Notes: generated from the sequence alone by a model not told the origin. DNA of 64,000 bases from Streptosporangium pseudovulgare (GCF_014648055.1 NZ_BMQJ01000015.1:213809-277808); one strand, 5' to 3'; counted from the stretch's first letter, positions 18,101 through 26,076 are shown. Translations and numbers: made by a program.

Positions 18101-18190
18101 ACCGAGCGGCTCGACGTGCCGGCCGGGCGGAAGATCCGCGAGCGCCTGGGCGTGAAACGGCCGGGGGGCGCGACGCGGATCCTCACCTGA
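15107..18190 (+). CDS. SARP-family pathway activator (AfsR-like: winged helix, BTAD, NB-ARC, TPR)
   Basis: 1027 residues from the GTG at 15107 (VEFRVLGALEVTADG); AAGGAG lies six bases before this GTG and touches the upstream ATG at 15101, so GTG is preferred. Domains in order: OmpR-like DNA-binding domain (about 1-95, RQQTVLATLLLDANRTV), bacterial transcriptional activation domain (about 100-245), NB-ARC ATPase with Walker A VTGRAGIGKTSVAVHAA near 315, then TPR repeats from about 710 (for example GDKRGQAEILYTAGSLSFNE). It belongs to the large AfsR type of Streptomyces antibiotic regulatory protein and probably activates the polyketide genes. A carrier protein gene follows 176 bases downstream. 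Confidence 0.92.
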   Translation: MEFRVLGALEVTADGQRVDLGGIRQQTVLATLLLDANRTVATGRLMEAIYGDDPPATSRAQVQICISALRRLFAGHGGEEVIVTRSQGYALRADDEQIDACRFENLVLRARRARDGGDLEEAVRHYREALSLWRGPALEGIDSRLVQSVATRLAEQRITSNEDCLQLELDLGRHHELVGELTRLVEEYPLRERLLGQLMTALYRSGRQAEALQVYRDARRTMIDELGIEPNERLQQLEHAILTSDESLDAPQAPARAGAAPQAPVPAVPGMLPAGIADFIGRAEQVDVIRRRLTVASDGAARFAVPIVVVTGRAGIGKTSVAVHAAHSVMEHFPDGQLFASLHSGVSRPVSPLQVLERFLRTLGIPGTALPDGLDERAETYRTLLADRRMLIVLDDVGSESQVLPLLPGNPASAVIITSRSRLAGLAGVTHVDVDLFDPAHSVDLLSHVAGTDRVRSESGSAAALAELCGHLPLALRIAGARLAARPHWSVEQLVGRLRDETRRLDELMHGEMGIRASLSLTYDGISEEARRLFRRLAILDSHVFSGWTGAALLKQPLLEAQDLLDDLADAQLVEVVGTGRGVHTQYRFHDLVRVFARERLAAEEPAAERGAALSRVLSGLLILVDAARCREFGTCPQVFAETEIPRVLPDELVRQLVTEPIAWFERERPLLVYGIRQAAQAGLGELCWRLATTAATFFESRVYLDDWRETHEIALEAARGTGDKRGQAEILYTAGSLSFNEQRFGDARREFEAAVELFQAVGDERRTALAVRSIATMERMNGHFEAAAEDYEKALGIFRSVGDDVAAAQTLHSLAQLRLDCDDPEGAKTMLAEALTLSKSGGDRRVTAQVLHRMGLAHLQAREFGLAAGAFEEALTAVREIGDSTGEAFSLHGLGIARLRQGRIAEADAMLHQALEPAGSSRHRLAEAQVLAGLGELALVSGDPDQAAVHLRRSVSLFRGMQIPLQEAEALALLSEALRASEADAEADEARARALELTERLDVPAGRKIRERLGVKRPGGATRILT

Positions 18191-18366
18191 CGCCGCCGGG
18201 ATTTTCGTGACGGCCGTCCGGACCGCCGCGCTCGCACTCTCGGAGATGCGCCCGGATCACCGCGCCGTGATGATGAGGAAACAGGAATCGGCCTACGGAC
18301 CTGCGCGGATCGCGGATCTGCTCACACGCCGCCATTGACGTTTGTCTGGCGATGGGAGGAACCCGG

Positions 18367-18639
18367 ATGAATGGCAATCGTCCCGGCGAGCTCAGCCTCT
18401 CGGTCATCGAGGGCAAGGTCGCGGAGATCTGGAAGCACGTGCTCGACGTGCCGGACGGGATGGAGGACGCCACGTTCTTCGACCTCGAAGGGGAGTCGAT
18501 CTCAGCGGTCCGCCTGGTGTCCCGGATCGAGGATGAGCTCGGCGTCTCCATCGACGTGGGCGACATCTTCGAGGAGGACCCGAACCTGGAGGCGCTGGTC
18601 CGGAAGGTCGCCGGCCAGGCCGAGGTCTCCGCGGTCTAG
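18367..18639 (+). CDS. Free-standing acyl/peptidyl carrier protein
   Basis: 90 residues from the ATG at 18367, which has GGAGG seven bases upstream. The phosphopantetheine attachment Ser is residue 44 in LEGESISAVRL; the surrounding pattern (DATFFDLEGES, VRLVSRIEDELGVSI, VGDIFEEDPNLEALV) is that of a discrete PCP/ACP. It is not next to a PKS or NRPS gene. The only free-standing adenylation and condensation domains in the window lie at 40.6-43.7 kb and have no carrier of their own, so this could be their partner. A long perfect hairpin follows the stop. Confidence 0.88.
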   Translation: MNGNRPGELSLSVIEGKVAEIWKHVLDVPDGMEDATFFDLEGESISAVRLVSRIEDELGVSIDVGDIFEEDPNLEALVRKVAGQAEVSAV

Positions 18640-18660
18640 CGGTCCCGGGCACGGACACAC

Positions 18661-18723
18661 GGACACGGGAAAGGCCGTTCCCTTCCGAGAGCCCCTCGGA
18701 AGGGAACGGCCTTTCCCGTGTCC
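18661..18723. terminator. Very long perfect hairpin terminator after the carrier protein gene
   Basis: Arms 18661-18688 and 18696-18723 pair over 28 bases without mismatch around a 7-base loop (GAGCCCC). It is unusually long for a terminator. There is no clean U tract, as is common in actinomycetes. It separates the SARP-carrier pair from the following GNAT gene. Confidence 0.85.
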
Positions 18724-18892
18724 GGCCCATGGTTCTCCAGGCTCACGGCCCGGGACCCACGGTCGTTCACGGGCCCGCATCGCGATGAACCGGTCGATCG
18801 GACACCTCCTGCTCCCGCCCCGCGCGCCCGGCTGCTCCACCGGACCGGAAATTCGGGTGCGGACCATCGGTGGGATGGTGTGTCATCGGAAG

Positions 18893-19759
18893 ATGAAGGT
18901 CAAACTGGGCAGGCCGGGGGCCGATGGGCTCGGTGACATGCTGCGGGTGCTGGCGGAGTGGCAGGACGACAGCGCGCCCGTGCAGTTGCACCCGGGGGAT
19001 GTGGGGTGGTTCTGGCGGTTCGGTGCGCAGCGGACGGCGGAGGCCACGCGGACCTGGAGCCGGGCCGGGCAGGTTCTGGCGATCGGGCTGCTGGACGGTG
19101 CGGAGCTGCTGCGGTTGGCGTTCGCTCCTCAGGCGTTGCGGGACGAGGAGCTGGCGCGGCAGGTGGCCGAGGACGTGTCGGCGCCTGAGCGCGGGGTGCT
19201 GCCCAGGGGCAGGGTGTACGTCGAGGCGCCGACGGAGGCGCTGGTCCAGGACCTGTTGTCCGAGGACGGCTGGGAGAGCGGCGAGCCGTGGACACTGCTT
19301 CGGCGTGACCTCGGGGCGCCTGTGCCGGATCCCGGCGTTCGCGTCGAAGTGGTCGGGCCGGAACAGGCGGACGAGTGGGCCGCGGTCCTGCGGGCGTCGT
19401 TCGACGGGTCGACGTTCACCGGCGAGCGCTGGCACGCGATGGCGGCGGGTGCACCGTATGCCGACGCGCGGTGCCTGGCCGTTCGCGATGAGCGGGGCGA
19501 GGCGGTGGCGGCCGTGATCGTGTGGTCGGCGGGTGAAGGCAGGATCGGGCTGATCGAGCCGATGGGGGTGCACCGGGCGCACCGCGGTCACGGTTACGGC
19601 CGGGCGATCACGCTCGCCGCGGCGCGGGCACTCCAGGAGTCGGGTTCGTCCAGCGTGGTCGTGTACACCCCGAGCTCCAACGTCGGCGCCGTCGCCACCT
19701 ACCGGTCGGCCGACCTGGAGCAGTTGTCCGAAAGACGGGACGTGTACCGCAACGCTTGA
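18893..19759 (+). CDS. GNAT-family N-acetyltransferase
   Basis: About 288 residues from the ATG at 18893 (MKVKLGRPG); an in-frame ATG at 18875 is an alternative and neither has a strong ribosome site. The C-terminal half holds the GNAT core with the acetyl-CoA loop region VHRAHRGHGYGRAITLAAAR and the later TPSSNVGAVATYRSADLEQL, where the usual Asn...Tyr order is kept. The N-terminal half resembles a second, degenerate GNAT-like domain (DVGWFWRFGAQRT, AIGLLDGAELLRLAF). Substrate unknown. It stands alone behind the carrier-protein terminator and converges with the monooxygenase gene. Confidence 0.75.
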   Translation: MKVKLGRPGADGLGDMLRVLAEWQDDSAPVQLHPGDVGWFWRFGAQRTAEATRTWSRAGQVLAIGLLDGAELLRLAFAPQALRDEELARQVAEDVSAPERGVLPRGRVYVEAPTEALVQDLLSEDGWESGEPWTLLRRDLGAPVPDPGVRVEVVGPEQADEWAAVLRASFDGSTFTGERWHAMAAGAPYADARCLAVRDERGEAVAAVIVWSAGEGRIGLIEPMGVHRAHRGHGYGRAITLAAARALQESGSSSVVVYTPSSNVGAVATYRSADLEQLSERRDVYRNA

Positions 19760-20068
19760 GATTTTCGGTGTGTGGCCGGGGTGCGGTCGGAGAGAGAACG
19801 CGGGCAGAGATGCCAGGCGCGTGGCACGGCCGGAGCAGTGGAGGCGGTGACGCCTCTTCGGCGCGGCCGTCTTTCCTGCTCGGCGGTCTCCTCCGAAGCC
19901 CTGACCGGCTCGCCGCCCGCCACCACTTCGGCGGCGTGGTGGTGGGCGGCGAGCCGTGGTGGAGTCCACGCCGACCGGGTCGAGGCCGGCCGGCCCGCGG
20001 GCGGCGGCCGGCCGGGATCGCGGACCGGAGCGCGGGCGAGTCCCTCCGGCCTCGACTCCGTACAGGCC
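19760..20068. terminator. Convergent intergenic region with hairpin
   Basis: Space between the rightward GNAT gene and the leftward monooxygenase gene. A 10-base-pair stem (CCGGCCGGCC at 19986-19995 with GGCCGGCCGG at 20006-20015) could end transcription from both sides. Nothing else is recognised. Confidence 0.45.
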
Positions 20069-21250
20069 CTAGATGTAGAAGGTGTCGGGCTCCAGGCCGC
20101 AGAGGATGCGGCCGTACAGCTCGGCGTTGGTGTTCGGGTGCATCAGGGCGTGCAGGTTCATGGCGCTGATGTCGCGGGCGATCCGCTGGATCGGCACGTG
20201 GGTGTAGATCGACGACCCGCCGCTGGCCGTGGCGTAGATGTCCACGGCCTCCTTGGCGAGGCGGCACGCCGCCCCCATGTCCGCGCGCGCCTTGACCCGC
20301 TCCTCCAGCGTCCACTGCTCGCCGCTGACGCCCTTGCCGTCCACCAGGCCGGCCAGCCGTCCCGCGTGGAACTCGGCCTCGTCGACCTTCATGGCCGCCT
20401 CGGCGACCTGCAGGTGCGTCAGGGGCGCCTCACGCTGGCTGGAGTACCCGGTGTAGGTGATCTTCCGCTCGGGGAGCCGCTGGAAGAACGCCTCCTGGGC
20501 GGCCTTCGCCAGGCCGACCGCGGTGCCGACCGAGGAGGCCGAGGCGACCGGCAGCAGCGGGACGCGGTAGATCGGCGAGGCCGCGTTCAGCTTCGAGGCG
20601 TACTGCCCGGCGAGCACCGCGGGCAGGGGCAGGACGCGCTCGGCGGGGATGAAGACGTCCTTGGCGACGGTGCTGACACTGCCGGTGCCCTTCAGGCCCG
20701 AGGTGTTCCAGTCGTCCACGATCTCCAGGTCCGACATCGGGACCAGCGCCATGATCGGCATCGGCTCGACGCCCGGACCGGCCTGGATGGCGATGATCTC
20801 CTGCCAGTGGCTGTGCCAGGCGCCGCTGACGAAGCCCCAGCGGCCGTTGACGACCACGCCGCCGTCCACGGGGGTGGCCATGGCGCTCGGGCTCAGCGTC
20901 CCGCACACCCGGACGTCGGGCGTGGAGAACACCTCGTCCTGGACCTCGTCGGGGAACATGCAGGTCATCCAGGTGGGGATCCAGTAGACGGACGCCGTCC
21001 ACGCGGTGGATCCGTCGGCCTTGGCCAGCTCGGCGGCGACCTCGACGAGGGTGCGGGTGTCGGCCTCGTAGCCGCCGTAGTGGGCGGGCACCCTCAGCTT
21101 GAAGACGCCGGCGTCGGCCAGGGCCTGGATCGACTCGTCGTGAAGCCGACGGTTCTCCTCCGACCAGGCCGCGTTCTTCCGCAGCACCGGCAGCAGTTCG
21201 GACGCGCGGCGAACGAGCTCTTCCCGCGCCGGGACATCGGTCGTCAGCAC
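20069..21250 (-). CDS. Acyl-CoA dehydrogenase-fold flavin monooxygenase (group D, HsaA/HpaB-C2-like)
   Basis: About 393 residues. GGAGG lies five bases before a GTG at 21250 and only two before the ATG at 21253, so GTG is preferred. The fold is that of acyl-CoA dehydrogenases, but motifs fit two-component aromatic hydroxylases: GYEADTRTLVEVAAELAKAD, WGFVSGAWHSHWQ and WNTSGLKGTGSVSTVAKDVF. Such enzymes hydroxylate phenols or carrier-bound aromatic/amino substrates with reduced FMN from a separate reductase; no reductase is in the window. Next upstream on the same strand is prephenate dehydrogenase, which suggests a tyrosine-derived substrate. Confidence 0.78.
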   Translation of the reverse strand: MLTTDVPAREELVRRASELLPVLRKNAAWSEENRRLHDESIQALADAGVFKLRVPAHYGGYEADTRTLVEVAAELAKADGSTAWTASVYWIPTWMTCMFPDEVQDEVFSTPDVRVCGTLSPSAMATPVDGGVVVNGRWGFVSGAWHSHWQEIIAIQAGPGVEPMPIMALVPMSDLEIVDDWNTSGLKGTGSVSTVAKDVFIPAERVLPLPAVLAGQYASKLNAASPIYRVPLLPVASASSVGTAVGLAKAAQEAFFQRLPERKITYTGYSSQREAPLTHLQVAEAAMKVDEAEFHAGRLAGLVDGKGVSGEQWTLEERVKARADMGAACRLAKEAVDIYATASGGSSIYTHVPIQRIARDISAMNLHALMHPNTNAELYGRILCGLEPDTFYI

Positions 21251-21559
21251 CATTTCCTCCTAGTCGTCGTCGACGAGCCCCCGAGAACCGCTCCCCGGCC
21301 TCCGGCTCGCGACGCGTACAAGGCCGGCACGCTCGTCCTGTCGTCCGGGAAACACGGACCGGGAGGCGCCCGCCGGTGATCTCCTCACGAATGTCGCATC
21401 CGCGTACGGCCGCGGCACCTTCGTGAGTGCGCTCGTCCCCCCGGTGGGGCGGGGAGGACCGGGCGGGGCGAGAAGTCCTCCGGGGAACGGCGGGAGCAGC
21501 GGTCCTTCGACGGAAACGGGGGAACGCCGGAAACGGCGGGAAAGGAACGGAGAAGCGGG
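21251..21559. other. Intergenic spacer between tyrA and the flavin monooxygenase
   Basis: About 310 bases with no supported gene or clear hairpin. It must carry the promoter of the monooxygenase if that gene is not read through from tyrA. Confidence 0.3.
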
Positions 21560-22525
21560 TCAGGCCGCCGCCTTCGGCGCCGCGGGGTGTCCGCCCGCCA
21601 CACCGGCCGGGCGCGCGCCGGCGAGGAGGGCACGACCGCGGTTGCCCCGGACGAGCAGGCCGGCGAGCGCGCCCGGCGTCCCGGCCGCGCCGGTCATCCC
21701 TGACACACCGGATGCTCCGGGCACACCGGACGCCCCGAACGCGCCGGGGTCCGCCCCCCGCAGCGCGGACGCGACCTCGGTGAGGTCCCGCACCACCGCG
21801 TCGAGCACCTCGGCGATCGGGCCGGCGTTCTGCCGCAGGATGTCGCACCACAGGTCGGGGGAACCGCCCGCGATCCGGGTGACGTCCCGCAGGCCCTGGC
21901 CCGCCAGCGCGAGCGTGGTCTCGTCGGCCCCCGCGAACCTCGCCGCCAGCGCCGCCGCCACCAGGTGCGGCACGTGGGAGACCGCGGCGGTGACCCGGTC
22001 GTGGGCGTCCGGGCGGACCAGCCGGTGCTCGGCCCCGCACAGCGCCACCAGCTCCGTCACCAGGCGCACCGCGTCCGGCCGTGTCGCCGGGTGCGGGCAC
22101 AGCGCCCACCGGCGGCCGGCGAACAGGTCGGCGCGCGCCGCCCCCGGCCCCGACGACTCCCCGCCCGCCATCGGATGTCCCGGCACGTAGACCGAGACGT
22201 CGCAGCCGGCCGCCTCGGCCTCGGCGAGGATGCCCGCCTTCGTGCTCGCGACGTCGGTGTACACCCGGCCCAGCCCGCGGTCCTGGGCCTCGCGCAGCAC
22301 GCCGGGGACCGTGGACGGCGGGGTGGCGATGATCACCACGTCGGCCGGGCGGTCGCCGCGGGCCGACGCCGTTCCCGCGCCCATCCGCTCGGCCTTGCGC
22401 ACCGCGTACGGATCGCGGTCGGACAGGGTGACGTGGACCCCCGTACGGCGCAGCGCGAGCGCCACCGACGCCCCGATCAGGCCGCAGCCGAGAACCGCGG
22501 CACGGCGGATCTCCGTCGAAATCAT
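21560..22525 (-). CDS. tyrA: Prephenate dehydrogenase
   Basis: 321 residues from the ATG at 22525 with GGAGGACTG upstream. N-terminal NAD(P)-binding fold (VLGCGLIGASVALALRRTG, SDRDPYAVRKAERMG, DVVIIATPPSTV) and the helical prephenate-binding part with GHPMAGGESSGPGAA and SHVPHLVAAALA. It oxidatively decarboxylates prephenate to 4-hydroxyphenylpyruvate for tyrosine. The end has a Gly/Ala/Ser/Val low-complexity insert (residues about 268-300, with repeated GxSGVxGASG). Located among pathway genes it likely boosts tyrosine or 4-hydroxyphenylpyruvate supply; a housekeeping role is possible. Confidence 0.88.
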   Translation of the reverse strand: MISTEIRRAAVLGCGLIGASVALALRRTGVHVTLSDRDPYAVRKAERMGAGTASARGDRPADVVIIATPPSTVPGVLREAQDRGLGRVYTDVASTKAGILAEAEAAGCDVSVYVPGHPMAGGESSGPGAARADLFAGRRWALCPHPATRPDAVRLVTELVALCGAEHRLVRPDAHDRVTAAVSHVPHLVAAALAARFAGADETTLALAGQGLRDVTRIAGGSPDLWCDILRQNAGPIAEVLDAVVRDLTEVASALRGADPGAFGASGVPGASGVSGMTGAAGTPGALAGLLVRGNRGRALLAGARPAGVAGGHPAAPKAAA

Positions 22526-23041
22526 CAGTCCTCCATGGGGTGCGCTCCGGCGCGGGACGGCCGGCCACCGCCTCGGGGACGGCCGGGGACCGCCGCGGAG
22601 GCGTCCGGAAGCGGAGCGGAGACATCCGGAAGCGGCACGGTCATCGGCCGCACCGTCAGTCTCCCGGCGCCGCGTCCGGCGTTCCAGGCGGAGGGCCCTC
22701 AGCAAGGTGCCGGTCACCGGCAACTTCCTGCCAGCGCCCCGCGCGGGGCCCTCGCCGGCCATCACCGGTTCGTCCGGGTCTCCCGCCGCGATCCCGTCCC
22801 CACTCCCCCGGCCCGCGCGGGGAGGCCGTCCGCCCGGAGGCCGGGCAACCGTACGGAGCCACTCTCCCGGCCCGCGCGGGGACGCCCGCGAAACGGACAC
22901 CGCACGCCGAGAGGTGCGGCGTCCGGCGCCGGGCGACCACGATGCGAATGTGCGGGCCCGCGAGGTCGCGGGGCGATCCCCTTCCCTCCGCCGGCCCGCC
23001 GGGCCTGCCCTGTCCCAGCCATCGAGTGAGGGAACGCCAGC
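22526..23041. promoter_or_regulatory. Divergent region between tyrA and the SgcJ-like gene, with paired repeats
   Basis: 516 bases with no supported gene. A 23-base unit built round the palindrome CCCGCGCGGG occurs at 22801-22823 and 22860-22882 (one mismatch, period 59). The arrangement suits a dimeric regulator controlling both directions, which is inference. Confidence 0.4.
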
Positions 23042-23452
23042 ATGAGCGCATCACCGACCATCACCGACGACATCACGGCCGTCAGCGAGGTGCCCAAGCG
23101 CATCATCGCCGCGTGGGCCGCCAACGACGCCGACGCCTTCGCCGAGGTCTTCACCGAGGACGCCACCATGGTCCTGCCCGGGGTCTTCGTCTCCGGCCGC
23201 GACGGGATCCGCGGCTACATGGCCGGGGCCTACGCCGGTCCCCTCCGGGGCACCCGGGTGGCCGGCGAGCCGATCTCGGTGCGGTTCACCGGCGCCGACG
23301 GCGCCATCCTCGTGACGCGGGGCGGCGTCCTGGTGGGCGACGAGACCCAGCCCGCGCCGGAGCGCGCGGTCCACGCCACGTGGGTCCTGGCCAAGCAGGA
23401 CGGCCGGTGGCTGCTCACCGCCTACCAGAACTCCCCGGCGAACGCCGTCTGA
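23042..23452 (+). CDS. SgcJ/EcaC-like small protein (NTF2/SnoaL fold)
   Basis: 136 residues from the ATG at 23042 (MSASPTITDD). It has the DUF4440/NTF2-like pattern: RIIAAWAANDADAFAEVFTE, DATMVLPGVFVSGRDGIRGY, and the end WLLTAYQNSP. The SgcJ/EcaC family takes its name partly from a protein of the C-1027 enediyne cluster, where it is thought to assist polyketide processing or cyclisation. Its presence supports membership of this region in the enediyne cluster. It stands alone on the plus strand and ends in a bidirectional terminator shared with the nucleotidyltransferase gene. Confidence 0.82.
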   Translation: MSASPTITDDITAVSEVPKRIIAAWAANDADAFAEVFTEDATMVLPGVFVSGRDGIRGYMAGAYAGPLRGTRVAGEPISVRFTGADGAILVTRGGVLVGDETQPAPERAVHATWVLAKQDGRWLLTAYQNSPANAV

Positions 23453-23512
23453 CGCCTCCCGGCCGCCGGCGCCTGGCCGCGGACGGCGCGCGGAACGGAC
23501 GCCGGACACGCG

Positions 23513-23542
23513 AAGGGGGACCTCCCGCCGGAGGTCCCCCTT
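23513..23542. terminator. Bidirectional terminator between the SgcJ-like and nucleotidyltransferase genes
   Basis: A 13-base-pair perfect stem (AAGGGGGACCTCC at 23513-23525 with GGAGGTCCCCCTT at 23530-23542), loop CGCC, then TTTT to 23544 on the plus strand and an A pair on the other side. Convergent genes flank it. Confidence 0.85.
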
Positions 23543-23558
23543 TTCCGTGCCCGGCCCG

Positions 23559-24584
23559 TCAGGCGACCAGCTCGACCCGCGTGTGGTCGCCGACCAGCAG
23601 CCGGTGCTGGACCTTCTCCCGGTCGGCCGGCATCACGACGGCAGACCGCCCGATCATCGACCCGTACAGACCTGGGACCTCGGAGATCGTCGCGCCGTCC
23701 AGCACGATCGAGTCGGCCAGCCGCGTACGGCGCAGCACGCAGTCCTGGCCGATGGAGACGTCGGGCCCGAGGTGGCAGTCCTCGATCAGGGTGTTCGCCC
23801 CGATGATGGCCGGCCCCTCGATGACGGACCGCACCACCCGCGCCCCGGGGCCCAGCACGACCCGGTCGCCCAGCTCGGCGAGCAGCCGCCGGTTGCACTC
23901 CAGCACGTCCTCGGCCCGGCCGGTGTCCTTCCAGTAGCCCCGGTACTCGCTGGCCCTGACCGCCGATCCCCGGTCGACCAGCCACTGGATCGCGTCGGTG
24001 ATCTCCAGTTCGCCGCGGGCCCCGGGCCGGATCGCGGCGACCGCGTCATGGATCCGGGCGGTGAAGAAGTAGACGCCGACCATGGCCAGGTCGCTGCGGG
24101 GCCGGGCGGGTTTCTCCACCAGCCGCCGGACCGCGCCGTCCCGGCCCAGCTCCACGACCCCGAAGGCGCGCGGGTCGGCGACCCGGTGCACCACGACCTG
24201 CGCCGCCGGCCGGCCGGCCCGGAACTCCTCGGCGATGGTCTCCACACCGTCGGGCAGCATGTTGTCGCCGAGGTACATCACGAAGTCGTCGTCGCCGAGG
24301 AACGGGCGGGCCAGCGCCACGCAGTGCGCCAGGCCCAGCGGCCGGTCCTGCGGGATGTAGGTGACGCGCACCCCCAGCCGCGACCCGTCGCCGATCACTC
24401 CGGCGATCTCGGCCGCCCAGCCGCCGACGATGACGCCGACCTCGGTGACCCCGAGGTCGCGGATGTTCTCCAGCACGTGCTCAAGGACCGGTTTGTTGGC
24501 GATCGGGATGAGCTGCTTCGGCATGGAGTAGCTGAAAGGACGCAGGCGGGTGCCAGACCCGCCGGACAGCACCAGGGCCTTCAT
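23559..24584 (-). CDS. Glucose-1-phosphate thymidylyltransferase, long StrD-type
   Basis: 341 residues from the ATG at 24584 (MKALVLSGGSGTRLRPFSY). Nucleotidyltransferase motif GGSGTRLRP, sugar-phosphate site VEKP and YWKDTGRAEDVL, and a left-handed beta-helix tail (VIEGPAIIGANTLIEDC) as in the longer RmlA/StrD enzymes of deoxysugar pathways. It makes dTDP-glucose for glycosylation of a natural product. No dehydratase, aminotransferase or glycosyltransferase is in the window, so later sugar genes would be elsewhere. No Shine-Dalgarno sequence is seen before the ATG; TAAGAAT lies close upstream, so a leaderless transcript is possible. Confidence 0.88.
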   Translation of the reverse strand: MKALVLSGGSGTRLRPFSYSMPKQLIPIANKPVLEHVLENIRDLGVTEVGVIVGGWAAEIAGVIGDGSRLGVRVTYIPQDRPLGLAHCVALARPFLGDDDFVMYLGDNMLPDGVETIAEEFRAGRPAAQVVVHRVADPRAFGVVELGRDGAVRRLVEKPARPRSDLAMVGVYFFTARIHDAVAAIRPGARGELEITDAIQWLVDRGSAVRASEYRGYWKDTGRAEDVLECNRRLLAELGDRVVLGPGARVVRSVIEGPAIIGANTLIEDCHLGPDVSIGQDCVLRRTRLADSIVLDGATISEVPGLYGSMIGRSAVVMPADREKVQHRLLVGDHTRVELVA

Positions 24585-24777
24585 GCGGCCAATTCTTACA
24601 GTCCCCCGGGAAACGCCTTTCTCTGCTTTTGCCGACTTCACCCGCAGGCGCGCGCGGGCCGGTGGTCCCGCATTTCAGGAGATGTTCCGCTCATGAGGCG
24701 GTGTGAGGATACGAGGGCGAACGCCGTTCACCGTAATCCGGTCGAAAACCCGAGTGTGGCAATCCGGAGGCTACCGA

Positions 24778-26028
24778 ATGAAGAGCAACGACCTTGGGGA
24801 AGCCGTGGCCGACGACATCACGATCGAGGTCCCGACCCACGAGGACTGGGACGACATCTACGCGACGTTCTCCGCGGGCATCAACATCGACGGCGACCCG
24901 CAGAGCCGCGAGGCCGAGCGCGAGCTCTTCGAGCCCGCCCGCTCGCTGGTCGCGCGGAGCGGCGGACGGGTCGTCGGCACGCTGGGGTGCAACACCCGGC
25001 AGATCGCCGTCCCCGGGGCGGTGATCCCCGCCGCCCACGGCTGCCGCGGCGCCGTCTCCGCCGGCGCCCGCCGCCAGGGCCTGCTGACCAAGATGATGCG
25101 CCGGCACTTCGAGGACGCCCGTGCCCTCGGCGAGGCCATCACCCTGTGCTGGGCCAGCGAGGCGCGCATCTACCACCGCTTCGGCTACGGCCTGTCGATC
25201 CGCCGGATCGGGCTCAACGTGAACTCCCGCGAGGTCACCCCGCCGCCCGGCAAGGGCGCAGGAAAGATCATCGAGGGCAGCCCCGCCGACCTGCGCGACG
25301 CCCTCGTCAAGGTCTACGACCAGGTGTACGCCGAGCAGCCCGGCTGGTCGGAGCGGACCGAGGCCCACTGGGACTACCGCCTGGCCGACCTCATGTCGAT
25401 GCGGGCCGGCGCCTCGGCGCTGCGGGTCGTCCTGCACGAGGGCGACGGCGGCGTCGACGGCTACGCCCTGTGGCGGGTGCGCGGCAACTGGACCGGCAAC
25501 GGCCCGATCGGGCAGGTCGAGCTGGTGGAGCAGGTCTCCACGACCCCCGAGGCGTACGACGCGCTGTGGCGGTTCCTGCTGACGGTGGACCTCACCCGCT
25601 CGGTCACGACGTGGTCGTGCTCGGTCGACGAGCCGCTGTTCTACTGGGTCGAGGAGCCGCGGCAGCTCGCGGCGCACCTGTGCGACGCGCTGTGGATCCG
25701 CGTCGTGGACGTCGCCAAGGCCCTGGAGTCGCGCCGGTACGCCGCGCCCGTGGACGTCGTGATCGACGTGACCGACGAGTTCATGCCGGTCAACACCGGC
25801 CGGTGGCGGCTGACCGGCTCGCCGGAGTCGGCGACCTGCGTCCCCACCTCCGACCCCGCCGACCTGGCGTGCGACATCCGGGCCCTGGGCGCCCTGTACA
25901 TGGGCGGGACGTCGATCCGGACGCTGGCCGGCACCGGGCTCGTCCGGGAGCTGACCCCGGGCGCGCTGGCCGCCGCGGCCCCGGCCTTCGGCTGGCACCG
26001 CTCCCCCTCCGCCTTCGAGCTCTTCTGA
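24778..26028 (+). CDS. Eis-family GNAT N-acetyltransferase
   Basis: 416 residues from the ATG at 24778, with GGAGG seven bases upstream. N-terminal GNAT domain (GAVSAGARRQGLLTKMMRRHF as the acetyl-CoA loop, then EARIYHRFGYGL), a second GNAT-like domain and a sterol-carrier-like C-terminal part, ending in FELF with the terminal carboxylate that acts as general base in Eis enzymes. Family members acetylate aminoglycosides, lysines or peptides. A self-resistance or tailoring role is possible. It is divergent from the nucleotidyltransferase gene. Confidence 0.88.
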   Translation: MKSNDLGEAVADDITIEVPTHEDWDDIYATFSAGINIDGDPQSREAERELFEPARSLVARSGGRVVGTLGCNTRQIAVPGAVIPAAHGCRGAVSAGARRQGLLTKMMRRHFEDARALGEAITLCWASEARIYHRFGYGLSIRRIGLNVNSREVTPPPGKGAGKIIEGSPADLRDALVKVYDQVYAEQPGWSERTEAHWDYRLADLMSMRAGASALRVVLHEGDGGVDGYALWRVRGNWTGNGPIGQVELVEQVSTTPEAYDALWRFLLTVDLTRSVTTWSCSVDEPLFYWVEEPRQLAAHLCDALWIRVVDVAKALESRRYAAPVDVVIDVTDEFMPVNTGRWRLTGSPESATCVPTSDPADLACDIRALGALYMGGTSIRTLAGTGLVRELTPGALAAAAPAFGWHRSPSAFELF

Positions 26029-26076
26029 CCGGCGCCGAAGCGGCCGCCGGACCGTGCGCGGGATCTCGCCCCGCAC

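Noticed and set aside
18270..18338. Tiny 22-codon frame (MMRKQESAYG) before the carrier protein gene, possible leader peptide
   Set aside because: No ribosome site, no attenuator-like hairpin pair and no family support.
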